Source: Arthrobacter sp. fls2-241-R2A-200
GTDB lineage: Bacteria; Actinomycetota; Actinomycetes; Actinomycetales; Micrococcaceae
Direction: 5' to 3'
NCBI RefSeq assembly: GCF_030209745.1
Contig: NZ_JARVRJ010000003.1
Coordinates: 124,001-188,000 of the forward strand
Length of the DNA stretch: 64,000 nt
Positions within the stretch are counted from its first letter, which is position 1, and each line of letters begins with the position of its first letter. The notes under the pieces are model-generated. The model ran no database searches. It was given only the letters and a program-made list of their open reading frames with translations, and was not told the origin of the DNA. A program made the position numbers and the translations under genes. Positions 1 to 9,040 of this stretch are shown one piece after another.

Positions 1-311
1 CGGTGCTTCATGCGCCTACCGGGCCCGCGGTGACCCAACGCGAAATGGCTGCGGCGTACGCGCAAGCAGCCGGCGTGTCCGCGCCGAAGGTTTCCGCGGT
101 GCCGGCTTGGGCACTGCGGGGGCTCGGCCTCTTCTCCACCGACATGCGGGAACTCGCTGAGATGCTCTATCAGTTCGAGCGCCCGTTCGTCATGGATTCC
201 ACCGAAAGCCAGCAGCTCCTGGGTCAGGAACCTACCCCGCTGACGGAAGCGGCCGCTGTCACTGTGGCGTGGTGGGAGGAAACGTTGGAGCGTTTTCCTG
301 CCGAGCGCTGA
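1..311 (+). CDS. NAD-dependent epimerase/dehydratase-like protein, C-terminal fragment
   Basis: This is the 3' end of a gene that begins before the window; about 102 residues are visible. The stretch with VTQREMAAAYAQAAG, followed by LGLFSTDMRELAEMLYQFERPFVMDST and a closing AAAVTVAWW, resembles the substrate-side C-terminus of extended short-chain dehydrogenases of the NAD-dependent epimerase type. The N-terminal Rossmann fold that would prove this lies outside the window, so the substrate cannot be named. The gene ends 16 bases before the aminotransferase start on the same strand, so the two could share a transcript. Family assignment is by resemblance only. Confidence 0.55.
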   Translation, partial: VLHAPTGPAVTQREMAAAYAQAAGVSAPKVSAVPAWALRGLGLFSTDMRELAEMLYQFERPFVMDSTESQQLLGQEPTPLTEAAAVTVAWWEETLERFPAER

Positions 312-327
312 CATGAAATGATCAACC

Positions 328-1572
328 ATGCGTCCGATGCAGCACTCCAGCAAACTCCAGAACGTCCGCTATGAACTCCGTGGGCCCATCCTCCAAGCGG
401 CGAAGGCCATGGAGGCCGAGGGGCACCGCATCCTCAAGATGAACCTCGGGGACACTGCTCCCTTCGGGTTGGAGGCGCCGGAGTCGGTGGTGGTGGACAT
501 GATCCATCACCTTCGCGGCGCACAGGGGTACAGCGATTCGAAGGGTATCTTTTCTGCCCGCACCGCGATTTCCCAGTACTACCAAACACGCGGACTCATG
601 AGCATCGGCGTCGAAGACGTGTTTGTGGGCAATGGGGTCAGCGAACTGATTTCCATGACCCTCCAGGCCTTCATGGAGAACGGGGACGAAATCCTCATCC
701 CCGCCCCGGACTATCCCCTCTGGACAGCTGCGGTGACGCTCACCGGCGGGCAGCCCGTGCACTACCTCTGTGATGAGGAGCAGAACTGGTGGCCGGACAT
801 GGCCGACGTCGAAGCGAAAATCACCCCGCGTACCCGCGGCATCGTGATCATCAACCCAAACAATCCCACCGGCGCCGTGTACCCGCAGCACATCCTGGAG
901 CAGTTCGCCGCCCTTGCACGGAAGCACGATCTGGTCCTGTTCTCCGATGAGATCTACGAAAAAATCCGCTACGTCGACGCACCCCATATTCACACCGCAG
1001 CCGTGGCCCCTGACGTGTGTGTACTGACATACAGTGGCCTGTCCAAGGCATACCGGATGCCCGGATACCGGGCCGGATGGGTTGCCGTGACGGGGCCATT
1101 TGCTGCTACGGCTGCCTACCGGGAGTCCTTGGAGTTGCTGGCTTCGCTGAGGTTGTGCGCCAACGTCCCGGCCCAGCATGCCATCCAGACGTGCCTTGGT
1201 GGTTACCAAAGCATCGAGGCCCTCATCCGTCCCGGTGGCCGCCTACGCGAGCAACGGGATCTGGCGTGGAAGTTGCTGACCGCCATCCCGGGCGTTTCTT
1301 GCGTGCCGGCGGCGGGGGCAATGTACCTGTTCCCCAAGTTGGACCCGGAGATCTACCCGATCGAGAGCGATGAGAAGTTCGTCCTTCAACTCCTGCAGGA
1401 ACAGAAAATCCTGGTCTCCCATGGCACTGCGTTCAACTGGCCCACGCCCGACCACTTCAGGTTCGTGATCCTGCCCGCCGTGGGCGACATCGAGGAGGCC
1501 GTGCGCAGGATCGACCACTTCTTGGCGGCGTACCGCAGCCGGTCCAAAGAGGCTGCTGCCGTCGCGTCCTGA
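328..1572 (+). CDS. alaA: AlaA-like pyridoxal-phosphate aminotransferase
   Basis: A 414-residue fold-type I aminotransferase. The N-terminus (LQNVRYELRGPILQAAKAME, then LGDTAPFGLEAPE and AQGYSDSKGIFSAR) closely follows the AlaA (YfbQ) group, which makes alanine from pyruvate using glutamate. The PLP-binding lysine is Lys240 in YSGLSKAYRMPGYRAGW, the same number as in the E. coli enzyme, and the INPNNPTG motif at 175-182 is intact. Two ATGs are in frame (328 and 337) and neither has a clear ribosome site; I use the first. The fold and cofactor are certain; the exact amino donor is family inference. Confidence 0.85.
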   Translation: MRPMQHSSKLQNVRYELRGPILQAAKAMEAEGHRILKMNLGDTAPFGLEAPESVVVDMIHHLRGAQGYSDSKGIFSARTAISQYYQTRGLMSIGVEDVFVGNGVSELISMTLQAFMENGDEILIPAPDYPLWTAAVTLTGGQPVHYLCDEEQNWWPDMADVEAKITPRTRGIVIINPNNPTGAVYPQHILEQFAALARKHDLVLFSDEIYEKIRYVDAPHIHTAAVAPDVCVLTYSGLSKAYRMPGYRAGWVAVTGPFAATAAYRESLELLASLRLCANVPAQHAIQTCLGGYQSIEALIRPGGRLREQRDLAWKLLTAIPGVSCVPAAGAMYLFPKLDPEIYPIESDEKFVLQLLQEQKILVSHGTAFNWPTPDHFRFVILPAVGDIEEAVRRIDHFLAAYRSRSKEAAAVAS

Positions 1573-1575
1573 CCC

Positions 1576-2040
1576 TCAGGAAACCGCGATGGCCTTTGCC
1601 GTTCGGCGCCGAAGGCGGGCTACCAGGGTGGCGGCGAGCAACGCCGTCGTGATTTCCACGCCGATCACCAGCAGCAGCCCAGCGGCATCTGCGGTATCCG
1701 AGGTGCCGCCAGTACCGGTAAAGGTCGACGCCGGCCTTCCGCCGTGGACGTGTCCGCCGCCGGCGGCGCCCAGAAGCAGGAACGCATGAAGCCCCACCAT
1801 GACGACGGCGGCGGCGGTCACCTGGTGCAGGGCGCCGACCCGGCAGTGCCGCCAAATATGGACCGCGCAAGGGATGCACACAGCTGCCAATCCGACCATA
1901 AGAAGGGCCAACCATGCGTCGTGGTGGCCGGAGGCAGCGAGCCATAGGTGCACCATGCATGAAACGACGGTGAGCGCCGCACAGATCCGGGTGTGCAGGA
2001 CGGGTCCGGCTGAACGGACCCGCCCTGCGAACGCTGTCAT
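1576..2040 (-). CDS. Small His-rich membrane protein downstream of amine oxidase
   Basis: A 154-residue protein with about four hydrophobic segments and no family I recognise. Histidines are frequent near the membrane segments (for example SGHHDAW, VHIWRHC, GLHAF, GGHVHGG), and the C-terminus is basic (RLRRRTAK). It starts 20 bases after the stop of the copper amine oxidase on the same strand, so the two are probably cotranscribed. A role in supplying copper or in handling the oxidase is only a guess from position and histidine content. It could also be an unrelated small membrane protein. Confidence 0.6.
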   Translation of the reverse strand: MTAFAGRVRSAGPVLHTRICAALTVVSCMVHLWLAASGHHDAWLALLMVGLAAVCIPCAVHIWRHCRVGALHQVTAAAVVMVGLHAFLLLGAAGGGHVHGGRPASTFTGTGGTSDTADAAGLLLVIGVEITTALLAATLVARLRRRTAKAIAVS

Positions 2041-2060
2041 CCTGTCATTCCATGGTCGCG

Positions 2061-4013
2061 TCAGTGACAGTGGCCCGCGGCACCGGAGCCGGCAGCGTCA
2101 CCGGAACCCGCAGCGTTGTGGCAACTTGCCGATGGGTTGGCTGGGACGTCCAAGACGGGGCTGCGATCGAAAAAACCTTCCGGGCGTAGCCTGAAGCCCA
2201 CGGTGTCAACGGGCATGATCGGCCAGTCCTCCACGCGCGGGAAGTGGGTCAGGCCGAACGTATGCCACACCACGATGTCCTGGCCGTCGATGTCGCGATC
2301 CTGCGCGACGTAGGCCGGCAGGCCCGCGCCACCGGCGTGCTGGTTCACGAAGTCCCCGGTGGGGTACCGTTCCCCGTCCGCATACCGGGTGACCCACAGA
2401 TCCTTGGTTGCGAAAGCCGCGCGCTTGGCTATGGAAGAACCGGGATCGGCCAAGAGCGTGGGTTGGTTATGGGCGTGGAGCTTGTACCCAACCGGTTCGC
2501 CCAAACGATTCCGGGATTCCGGGTTGGAGATGATCCACGTTCGGCCCACACGCGCATCCGCTTCGCGGACGGCCTCCGATTCCCGGGCCAGGACAGTGCG
2601 CTTGCGGGAAAAGGCATTGCCGCGCTTGTTGCCCGGCCCCATTGCCTGGCGGACCACATCTTCTTCCTCCACCCGGTTGGTAAACCCGTCAATCGCCATG
2701 TCCAAGCGTGCACTGAACAAGTGCTGGTGGAACGGGGCACCCAAGCCGGGGGCCAGCTGGGAGATGTTGTCGGAGCCGCCTTCGGGGAACGCGGATGTGA
2801 ACACAACGCCGGTGGCTTTGGCTTCGAATTCGATGGTCCCGTCCAGGTACAGGTACCAGTAGAAGCCGTAGTCATAGTTGCCGATGGTGGTGAAGAAGGA
2901 GATCACCAGGCGGCGGTTACGGCGGGTGTAGTTGATGCCGCTCCAGAGGTCGGAGTGCTTGGAGAGGATGCCCCAGTCTTCCTCGTGCATGCAGATGCCG
3001 TTACGGATCTCGCGCGGATTACCGAATGCATCGCTGATGACCGGGCTCAGGTAGGTGATGTCCCCCAGGCAGTCGCAGCCCAATTCAAGGGAATTGGCGT
3101 ACTGCCCCACCAGATATTCTCCGGTATCGAAGTAGTTCTGCCAGGACCTGATCGGTGAGGGATCGCCGTACGGGACCACCATTTCGGCGATCGAAGCACG
3201 GTTGATGATGGGGCGGAGCCGCTCGCCGTCCCGGAAAGCAAGGTTGTGGAGGACAACTCCTTCGCGCACGTCGAAGCCGACATCCACGCTCCACTTTTCC
3301 CACTCCACATGGTTCCCGCCGGTCACGGTGAAGCTCGGACCTTCGGGCTGGGTGATGCTGATCGGCTTCTGCGATTCCCGCAGCGGGCCGGTCAATTCCG
3401 GATCCGTGTAGTTGCCGTGTTCCGCGGGGATCGGCATCACCTCGAGGTCAATGACCTGGGTGACTACCTTCCCGACCACATCCACGTACGCCACCAACCC
3501 ATCCACCGGATGCGCCCAAGCACTGTCTTCCGGGAAATCCTGTACAAAAGCCAGCCCCCGCAGGATCCGGCGGCCCCGCTCATCGTCGTACTCAAAGACG
3601 CCGGCCGAGAGGGGTGCTACCCGGACCTTTTCCACGTCCAGCCCACGCGCATCCAAAGCCGCCAACCAGCGCTCATCGGTAGCTAACAACGTTTCAACCA
3701 CCTCGAACTCCTCCTCAAGCACGGGAAGCTCGCCGGAGACCTTGGTGTCCAGCTCAAGGGAGGACAGGACCTCTCCGCTGGTGACCGAAACCAGCACATC
3801 CGTAGGAGCACCGCCGGAGATGTCGTGGATGAAGACACGGAACCGCCGGTCTTCGACCGAAGATCCGCGCGAAGGATCCACCAAACCCAAGTAAGCGATC
3901 CGCTTTTCGGGGCCCAGGTGACCCGCGGTTTGCAGGATGGCCTGGACCTGGGAGATCTCGGCTCCCGTGGCCAGGCTGTACTGGCTTGCTGTCTCTGTGG
4001 TGGTGGGCGTCAT
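2061..4013 (-). CDS. tynA: Copper-containing primary amine oxidase
   Basis: A 650-residue copper/topaquinone amine oxidase that oxidises primary amines to aldehyde, ammonia and hydrogen peroxide. The self-processing tyrosine is Tyr380 in GNYDYGF, the catalytic base is Asp296 in NYFDTGEY, and two copper ligands are His429 and His431 in FHQHLF; the third is the His in LTHFPR. All are two below the A. globiformis phenylethylamine oxidase numbers. An open frame runs up to 4190, but the ATG at 4013 has a purine-rich GGAAAAGAGG site before it and begins MTPTTTE, so I start there. The C-terminus ends in an odd Cys/His tail (SASCHN...AAGHCH). The divergent TetR gene and the nearby aldehyde dehydrogenase suggest aromatic amine catabolism. 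The exact substrate (phenylethylamine, tyramine or histamine) is not settled. Confidence 0.93.
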   Translation of the reverse strand: MTPTTTETASQYSLATGAEISQVQAILQTAGHLGPEKRIAYLGLVDPSRGSSVEDRRFRVFIHDISGGAPTDVLVSVTSGEVLSSLELDTKVSGELPVLEEEFEVVETLLATDERWLAALDARGLDVEKVRVAPLSAGVFEYDDERGRRILRGLAFVQDFPEDSAWAHPVDGLVAYVDVVGKVVTQVIDLEVMPIPAEHGNYTDPELTGPLRESQKPISITQPEGPSFTVTGGNHVEWEKWSVDVGFDVREGVVLHNLAFRDGERLRPIINRASIAEMVVPYGDPSPIRSWQNYFDTGEYLVGQYANSLELGCDCLGDITYLSPVISDAFGNPREIRNGICMHEEDWGILSKHSDLWSGINYTRRNRRLVISFFTTIGNYDYGFYWYLYLDGTIEFEAKATGVVFTSAFPEGGSDNISQLAPGLGAPFHQHLFSARLDMAIDGFTNRVEEEDVVRQAMGPGNKRGNAFSRKRTVLARESEAVREADARVGRTWIISNPESRNRLGEPVGYKLHAHNQPTLLADPGSSIAKRAAFATKDLWVTRYADGERYPTGDFVNQHAGGAGLPAYVAQDRDIDGQDIVVWHTFGLTHFPRVEDWPIMPVDTVGFRLRPEGFFDRSPVLDVPANPSASCHNAAGSGDAAGSGAAGHCH

Positions 4014-4050
4014 GGTGGCCTCTTTTCCCGCGACCGCGAAGGGTCTGGAT

Positions 4051-4076
4051 TTATTTTCTATTGCTGTAGAGAATAA
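4051..4076. promoter_or_regulatory. Probable TetR operator between amine oxidase and its regulator
   Basis: An imperfect dyad with arms TTATTTTCT and AGAGAATAA (eight of nine positions complementary) around an eight-base centre. It lies in the roughly 120-base gap between the divergent amine oxidase and TetR genes, where an autoregulated repressor site is expected. It is also the only AT-rich part of the gap, so it may overlap promoter elements. Confidence 0.5.
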
Positions 4077-4135
4077 CCAAAACGTAAGATGAGTCACAAG
4101 ACCTGTCCGCCGATTTTTTCCTGGAGCCCTATACC

Positions 4136-4726
4136 GTGCCAAAGATTGTCGACCACGATCAACGACGCCTGGAACTGGTCGATGCCACATGGCGGATCAT
4201 CGCAAGACTCGGCATCGAGGGCGCCACCCTGCGGGAAATCGCGGAGGAGGCAGGGTTCGCCAATGGAGCCTTGAAGCCCTACTTCCCCACCAAGGACCAG
4301 CTGCTGACCTCCGCATTCGGGCACGTTTTCAACCGGACCAACCAGCGCATCGCCACCGTCACGGAGGGTCTTTCAGGGGTCGCAGCCTTGCGGGCGTTCT
4401 GCTCGGAGGTGCTTCCGCTGGACGAAGAACGCGTCAACGAGGCACGCATTGTGATCCCGTTCTGGCAAAAGGCGCTCAATGATCCGGACATGGCCGCCCT
4501 GCATAGCCAGTCCATGCGGCTGTGGCACGGCACCATTGCCGGCCATGCCGCAGCAGCCCGGGCAGCCGGAGAGATCGCCACCCCGGTGGGGGACGCCGCC
4601 GTCGCCGACCACCTGCTGAACATGATGCTGGGCGCACAAATCGTCGCCGCGCTGTCCCCGGACGAGCACTTTTCGCGGGATTTGGCAGGCCAGCTGGATA
4701 ACTACCTCAGGCTGCTGGCGGCTTAG
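4136..4726 (+). CDS. TetR-family transcriptional regulator
   Basis: A 196-residue one-domain repressor. Residues about 8-60 form the TetR helix-turn-helix ([48 protein letters not shown] in outline), followed by a helical ligand-binding half typical of the BetI/YcdC-like C-terminal domains. The start is GTG, giving [11 protein letters not shown], a common opening for this group in Arthrobacter relatives. It is divergent from the copper amine oxidase with a palindrome between them, so it most likely controls that gene and itself, with an amine or its aldehyde as inducer. The ligand is unknown. Confidence 0.85.
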   Translation: MPKIVDHDQRRLELVDATWRIIARLGIEGATLREIAEEAGFANGALKPYFPTKDQLLTSAFGHVFNRTNQRIATVTEGLSGVAALRAFCSEVLPLDEERVNEARIVIPFWQKALNDPDMAALHSQSMRLWHGTIAGHAAAARAAGEIATPVGDAAVADHLLNMMLGAQIVAALSPDEHFSRDLAGQLDNYLRLLAA

Positions 4727-4733
4727 GGAGTAG

Positions 4734-5378
4734 CTAGCTCGCGGCGCCGGAAGCAACCACTCCCACGCCAAGTCCGGCAATGATGCCACTGCTGGTGCGC
4801 TCGACGGCGGTACTCACCTTGGGACGCTTCAGCCAGCGCATCGCCTTGAAAGCGATAACGGCGACCATCGTGAGATAGGCAAAGGCCACCACGGCCTCAA
4901 CCGCTCCCAGCATGAGTGAGTTCACAAAAGTGTTGCCACCGTGGGGAACGAACTGGGGAACCACCGCCAAGTAGAACAGGCCGACCTTCGGGTTGAGCAA
5001 CGTTGAGAACGCTCCTGCGCCGAAGGCAGACAGCCGACTGTAAGCGAGGGGCGCATCTTTGCCGGAGTCCTCACTGCCTACCGCCTTTGCCGCCCTGCGG
5101 GTTTTGATCAAGGAGGACAGGCCCAGGTACAGCAAATAGAGGCCGCCTGCGATCTTGACCCAACGGAAAAGCTCCGCCGACTGCTCCAGGACAGCTGCCA
5201 AGCCCAGGCCCACCAAGGCCGCCCATACAATGGCCGCACCGGCCGAGCCCGCTGCCGCCGCAACCCCCGCGCTTGGTCTGTTCAACGCGATACGCAGCAC
5301 AAGGAATGTGTCCGGCCCGGGCGTCACCGAGAGGACCAGGCAGAGGCCGGCGAAGGCTGCAAGGGAGGCAAGAGTCAC
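4734..5378 (-). CDS. LysE/RhtB-family amino acid exporter
   Basis: A 214-residue inner-membrane exporter with about six membrane segments. The family signature SVTPGPDTFLVLR lies near the N-terminus, and FSTLLNPKVGLFYLAVVPQFV is the second conserved block. An open frame continues upstream to 5513 but lacks membrane character; I place the start at the GTG of 5378 (MTLASLAAFAG). A CATAAT box seven bases before that GTG suggests a leaderless transcript. It converges with the TetR gene, eight bases apart. Substrates of this family are amino acids and related metabolites; none can be assigned. Confidence 0.8.
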   Translation of the reverse strand: MTLASLAAFAGLCLVLSVTPGPDTFLVLRIALNRPSAGVAAAAGSAGAAIVWAALVGLGLAAVLEQSAELFRWVKIAGGLYLLYLGLSSLIKTRRAAKAVGSEDSGKDAPLAYSRLSAFGAGAFSTLLNPKVGLFYLAVVPQFVPHGGNTFVNSLMLGAVEAVVAFAYLTMVAVIAFKAMRWLKRPKVSTAVERTSSGIIAGLGVGVVASGAAS

Positions 5379-5537
5379 AGGGTCGATTATGCGGCAGGAC
5401 CGCCGGGGAAGAAACCCTTCGCTTCCGGTCAAGGGCTGTTCGTTCAACGACAAGCTTCTCCGCGTGATGCCGACCACACTTGAAACATCGCCGCGCGCCT
5501 GACTGGCCGCCAAGACTCACTACCGAGCGGAGTTCCC

Positions 5538-6950
5538 ATGGAGACTTACGACGCCCTGCTGGCCTCGATCACCCCAGCAACCGACCAGAACAGCCGCACC
5601 ATCTTTGACCCTGCCACTGGCGAGGCTGTTGGCGAAGCACCCGTACACACCGTCGAGGACCTTCAAACTGCCATCGACGCCGCCATTGCAGCGCAACCTG
5701 CATGGGCTGCCTTGGGCCACGACGCCAGATCCGCCGCGCTGATGAAGGCTGCCGACGCCGTCGAACGTTCCGCGGAGGAACTGGCCCACCTGCTCTCGCG
5801 CGAACAAGGCAAACCCCTCAACGGCCCCAACGCCCGCTTCGAAGTGGGCGCGTGCGCAGCGTGGCTCCGCGCCACAGCCGCCACGGCCTTGGATCCCGAA
5901 ACCGTGGTGGACGACGGCGAAACCCGCGCCGAACTGCAGTACCGGCCCATCGGCGTTGTCGGCGCGATCGGGCCGTGGAACTGGCCCATGATGATCACCG
6001 TTTGGCAGATCGCCCCGGCATTGCGCATGGGCAACGCCGTGGTGGTCAAGCCGTCCGAATACACTCCCCTGTCCGTGCTCGCACTCGCCGCGATCATCAA
6101 CCAAGAGTTGCCTGAAGGCCTGCTGACCGTGGTGTCCGGCGGCCGCGACGTCGGTGAAGCACTGGCCTCCCACGACGCGATCGGCAAGGTCATGTTCACG
6201 GGTTCAACTGCCACGGGCAAGGCGATCATCCGGTCCTCGGCGGACACCGTCAAACGCCTCACCCTGGAGCTCGGCGGCAACGACGCCGGCATCGTCCTGC
6301 CCGACTCCGACCCCAAAGCCATTGCCGAGGGGTTGTTCTGGGGAGCGTTCATCAACACGGGCCAAACCTGCGCTGCACTCAAACGCCTCTACGTCCACGA
6401 GTCCCAATACGACGCCGTATGCACCGAACTCGCCGCTGTCGCCGCTGCGATGCCGATGGGCAACGGCTTGGATGAAGCGAACGTTCTTGGTCCGTTGCAG
6501 AACCGTCAGCAGTACGAGATCGTCGCCCGGCTGGTTGAGGCGGCCCGCGACTCCGGCGCCAGGATCCTCATGGGCGGCAACCCGGACGCCGATCAGCCCG
6601 GCAACTTCTACCCCACCACGCTGGTGGCGGACATCGACAACGACAACCCGTTGGTGGCCGAGGAACAGTTCGGGCCGGCCCTGCCGATCATCAAGTACAG
6701 CACCGTTGACGAGGCCGTCGCCAAAGCCAACGCGCTCGACGTCGGACTCGGCGCCTCGGTCTGGTCCTCCGACCTGAACGCCGCCCGCGACGTCGCTTCC
6801 CGCATCCAGGCCGGGACCGTGTGGATCAACAAGCATGGCGCCGTGGACCCGCGCATTCCCTTCGGCGGCGCCAAGCAGTCCGGCTACGGACTGGAGTTCG
6901 GCGCCGAAGGCCTCAAGGCCCTCGGCGTCCCACAGATCATCAATGGCTGA
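5538..6950 (+). CDS. Aldehyde dehydrogenase (NAD(P)+)
   Basis: A 470-residue class I/II-like aldehyde dehydrogenase that oxidises an aldehyde to its acid. The nucleophile is Cys278 in NTGQTCAALKR, the general base Glu244 in LELGGNDAG, and the oxyanion Asn148 in GPWNWP. The ATG at 5538 follows a GAGCGGAG site. Lying about 1.5 kb from the copper amine oxidase, it could remove the aldehyde that enzyme makes, though it is on the other strand and is not in the same operon. That link is inference; the family alone does not fix the substrate. Confidence 0.88.
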   Translation: METYDALLASITPATDQNSRTIFDPATGEAVGEAPVHTVEDLQTAIDAAIAAQPAWAALGHDARSAALMKAADAVERSAEELAHLLSREQGKPLNGPNARFEVGACAAWLRATAATALDPETVVDDGETRAELQYRPIGVVGAIGPWNWPMMITVWQIAPALRMGNAVVVKPSEYTPLSVLALAAIINQELPEGLLTVVSGGRDVGEALASHDAIGKVMFTGSTATGKAIIRSSADTVKRLTLELGGNDAGIVLPDSDPKAIAEGLFWGAFINTGQTCAALKRLYVHESQYDAVCTELAAVAAAMPMGNGLDEANVLGPLQNRQQYEIVARLVEAARDSGARILMGGNPDADQPGNFYPTTLVADIDNDNPLVAEEQFGPALPIIKYSTVDEAVAKANALDVGLGASVWSSDLNAARDVASRIQAGTVWINKHGAVDPRIPFGGAKQSGYGLEFGAEGLKALGVPQIING

Positions 6951-6966
6951 TTCAGTAGTCTTCGCA

Positions 6967-7032
6967 CCCAACTACGGGACAGATAACGTCGCAATGAGCC
7001 CTCATAGCGGCGTTATCTGTCCCCTAGTTGGG
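6967..7032. repeat. 66-bp palindromic (REP-like) element
   Basis: A near-perfect inverted repeat with two 32-base arms and a two-base centre; 29 of 32 arm positions pair. The arms begin CCCAACTA, contain GGGACAGATAACG and end TATGAG or AATGAG next to the centre. It starts 16 bases after the aldehyde dehydrogenase stop. No U-run follows, so it is not a standard intrinsic terminator, although a transcript would fold into a very long stem. The form suits an interspersed palindromic repeat; only one copy is seen here. Confidence 0.8.
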
Positions 7033-7097
7033 CGATCTGCGCCGAGGGGGGTCATAGGGTGGACGCGTTTGGGTTGCCGCGCACACGCCGTGAAATT

Positions 7098-7964
7098 ATG
7101 AGCAGCATGTCCCAGAAGATTGCGTACCAAGGCGAGCCGGGAGCCAATTCGGATCTCGCGTGCAAGGAGATGTTCCCCGAACTCGAAAGCGTGCCTTGCG
7201 CAAGCTTTGAGGACGCGTTCGAACTCGTCTCCACCGGCGATGTGGATCTGGCGATGATCCCCATTGAGAACTCAATCGCGGGCCGGGTTGCGGACATCCA
7301 CGTCCTGCTGCCGAAGTCCAAGCTGCAGATCGTCGGCGAGTACTTCCTGCCCATCCGCTTTGACCTTCTGGGGATCCCGGGAAGCACCATCGAGGGTGCC
7401 ACGGAAGTGCACAGCCACATTCACGCCCTCGGCCAGTGCCGCAGGATCATCCGCGAGGCCGGGCTCAAGCCCGTCATCGCAGGGGACACGGCAGGCTCGG
7501 CCCGAGAGGTGCGGGACTGGAACGACCCCCGCAAGCTATCCCTGGCTCCGCCGCTTGCAGCAGGACTTTACGGGCTCGACGTCCTGGCGTCCGGCGTCGA
7601 GGATGACCCGAGCAACACCACGCGGTTCGTGGTGTTGGCCCGGGAACGGGAGCTTCCCACCAAGGAGGAGCTCCCGGGCCCGGCCATCACCACGTTCGTG
7701 TTCCGGGTACGCAACGTCCCCTCGGCCTTGTACAAAGCACTCGGTGGCTTTGCGACCAACGGCCTGAACATGACGCGGCTGGAAAGCTACATGGTGGGCG
7801 ACGAGTTTGCGGCCACCATGTTCATCTCCGATGTCGAAGGCCACCCCGAGGAACCGCGCCTCCGGCGGGCGTTGGAAGAGCTCGAATTCTTCACCACCGA
7901 GGTCCGTGTTCTGGGAGTCTATGCGGCGGACAGCTTCCGTGAACGGAACACCGTCAGCGCCTGA
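7098..7964 (+). CDS. pheA: Prephenate dehydratase
   Basis: A 288-residue enzyme converting prephenate to phenylpyruvate in phenylalanine synthesis. The catalytic domain opens with IAYQGEPGANSDLA, has AMIPIENSIAGRVADIH, and ends with the SNTTRFVVLARE substrate motif. The ACT domain follows at about 200-280 with ALGGFATNGLNMTRLESY, the phenylalanine feedback site. A GTG at 7059 is in frame behind a GAGGGGGG tract, but a TAGGGT box overlaps that GTG (7055-7060), which would start the transcript after it. I therefore use ATG 7098; ATG 7107 is also possible. It converges with trxB. Confidence 0.93.
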   Translation: MSSMSQKIAYQGEPGANSDLACKEMFPELESVPCASFEDAFELVSTGDVDLAMIPIENSIAGRVADIHVLLPKSKLQIVGEYFLPIRFDLLGIPGSTIEGATEVHSHIHALGQCRRIIREAGLKPVIAGDTAGSAREVRDWNDPRKLSLAPPLAAGLYGLDVLASGVEDDPSNTTRFVVLARERELPTKEELPGPAITTFVFRVRNVPSALYKALGGFATNGLNMTRLESYMVGDEFAATMFISDVEGHPEEPRLRRALEELEFFTTEVRVLGVYAADSFRERNTVSA

Positions 7965-7987
7965 ACATTGCCGCCGGGCTGCCGGCT

Positions 7988-8974
7988 TCAAAAGTGGGTG
8001 GGTTCCTCCACCAACGCCGTGGCGATGCTGTCGGCGTCGTCGAGCGCTGCCAAGTAGCGTTCGGCGTCAAGGGCTGCGGCGCAACCGCTGCCCGCGGCAG
8101 TGATCGCCTGGCGGTAGCGGTGGTCGACGGCGTCTCCGCAGGCGAAAACGCCGCTCAGGTTGGTGAGCGTGGTGGGCGACTCGACCTTGATGTAACCCTC
8201 GGCATCCAGCTCCACTTGGCCTGCCAGCAGCTCAGTGCGCGGCACGTGGCCGATAGCCACGAAGATCCCGGTGGCGGCCTGCTCGCGGGTTTCACCTGTA
8301 CGGGTGTCCTGCAGCGTGACGCCTGTGACCTTCGCGTCTCCATGAATCGCCGTAATGGTTGAGTTCCAAGCGAAGCTGATCTTGGGGTTGTCCTTGGCGC
8401 GCTGGGCCATGATCCGCGATGCCCGCAGCTCGCCCTTTCGGACCACTACGGTCACTGACTTCCCGAAACGGGTCAGGAACGTTGCCTCCTCCATGGCCGA
8501 GTCCCCACCACCAACAACGATGATGTCCTGCTCACGGAAGAAAAAGCCATCGCAGGTGGCGCACCATGACACCCCGTGTCCGCTGAGCTTCTTCTCCTCG
8601 GGCAGGCCCAGCTCCTTGTACGCGGAACCGGTCGCAAGAATCACCGCAGTTGCCTCGTGAGTCTCGCCGGCGCCGGTGACCACGCGCTTGAGGTGGCCCT
8701 TGAGATCCACCTCAGTGACGTCGTCGAACACTATCCGGGCGCCGAACTTTTCCGCCTGCTCCTGGAGCCCGTCCATCAGCTCAGGGCCTTGGATTCCAGC
8801 TGGGAAGCCAGGGAAGTTTTCGACGTCGGTGGTGTTCATCAGCGCGCCACCGGCAGTGACCGAGCCGGCCAAAACCAAGGGGTGCAACCCGGCCCTGGCG
8901 GCATAGATCGCGGCCGTGTAGCCGGCAGGACCGGACCCGATGATGATCAGTTGTTCGCTATCCACTGCGCTCAT
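7988..8974 (-). CDS. trxB: Thioredoxin reductase (NADPH)
   Basis: A 328-residue FAD enzyme that passes electrons from NADPH to thioredoxin. It has the FAD-binding [17 protein letters not shown] at 13-29, the redox pair Cys138-Ala-Thr-Cys141, the NADPH-binding [10 protein letters not shown], and the closing [21 protein letters not shown] block. The ATG at 8974 has a GGGAGCGCC site just upstream. It stands alone rather than with thioredoxin, so partner choice cannot be read from context. Confidence 0.94.
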   Translation of the reverse strand: MSAVDSEQLIIIGSGPAGYTAAIYAARAGLHPLVLAGSVTAGGALMNTTDVENFPGFPAGIQGPELMDGLQEQAEKFGARIVFDDVTEVDLKGHLKRVVTGAGETHEATAVILATGSAYKELGLPEEKKLSGHGVSWCATCDGFFFREQDIIVVGGGDSAMEEATFLTRFGKSVTVVVRKGELRASRIMAQRAKDNPKISFAWNSTITAIHGDAKVTGVTLQDTRTGETREQAATGIFVAIGHVPRTELLAGQVELDAEGYIKVESPTTLTNLSGVFACGDAVDHRYRQAITAAGSGCAAALDAERYLAALDDADSIATALVEEPTHF

Positions 8975-9040
8975 GGCGCTCCCGTTCGCTGGCCTGGCCT
9001 ATCAACACCCGTCGATGCACCGAGTATAGCGGCCGCCTTC

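Noticed and set aside
322..1209. A 295-residue open frame antisense to the AlaA-type gene
   Set aside because: It is a by-product of high GC codon bias; the sense frame shows a complete conserved aminotransferase.
4011..4190. A 59-residue N-terminal extension of the amine oxidase
   Set aside because: It would read back through the whole promoter gap into the TetR gene, and the ATG at 4013 has a good ribosome site.
6967..7032. Intrinsic terminator for the aldehyde dehydrogenase
   Set aside because: The stem is far too long and lacks a T-run; it is listed as a repeat instead, although it could still slow polymerase.
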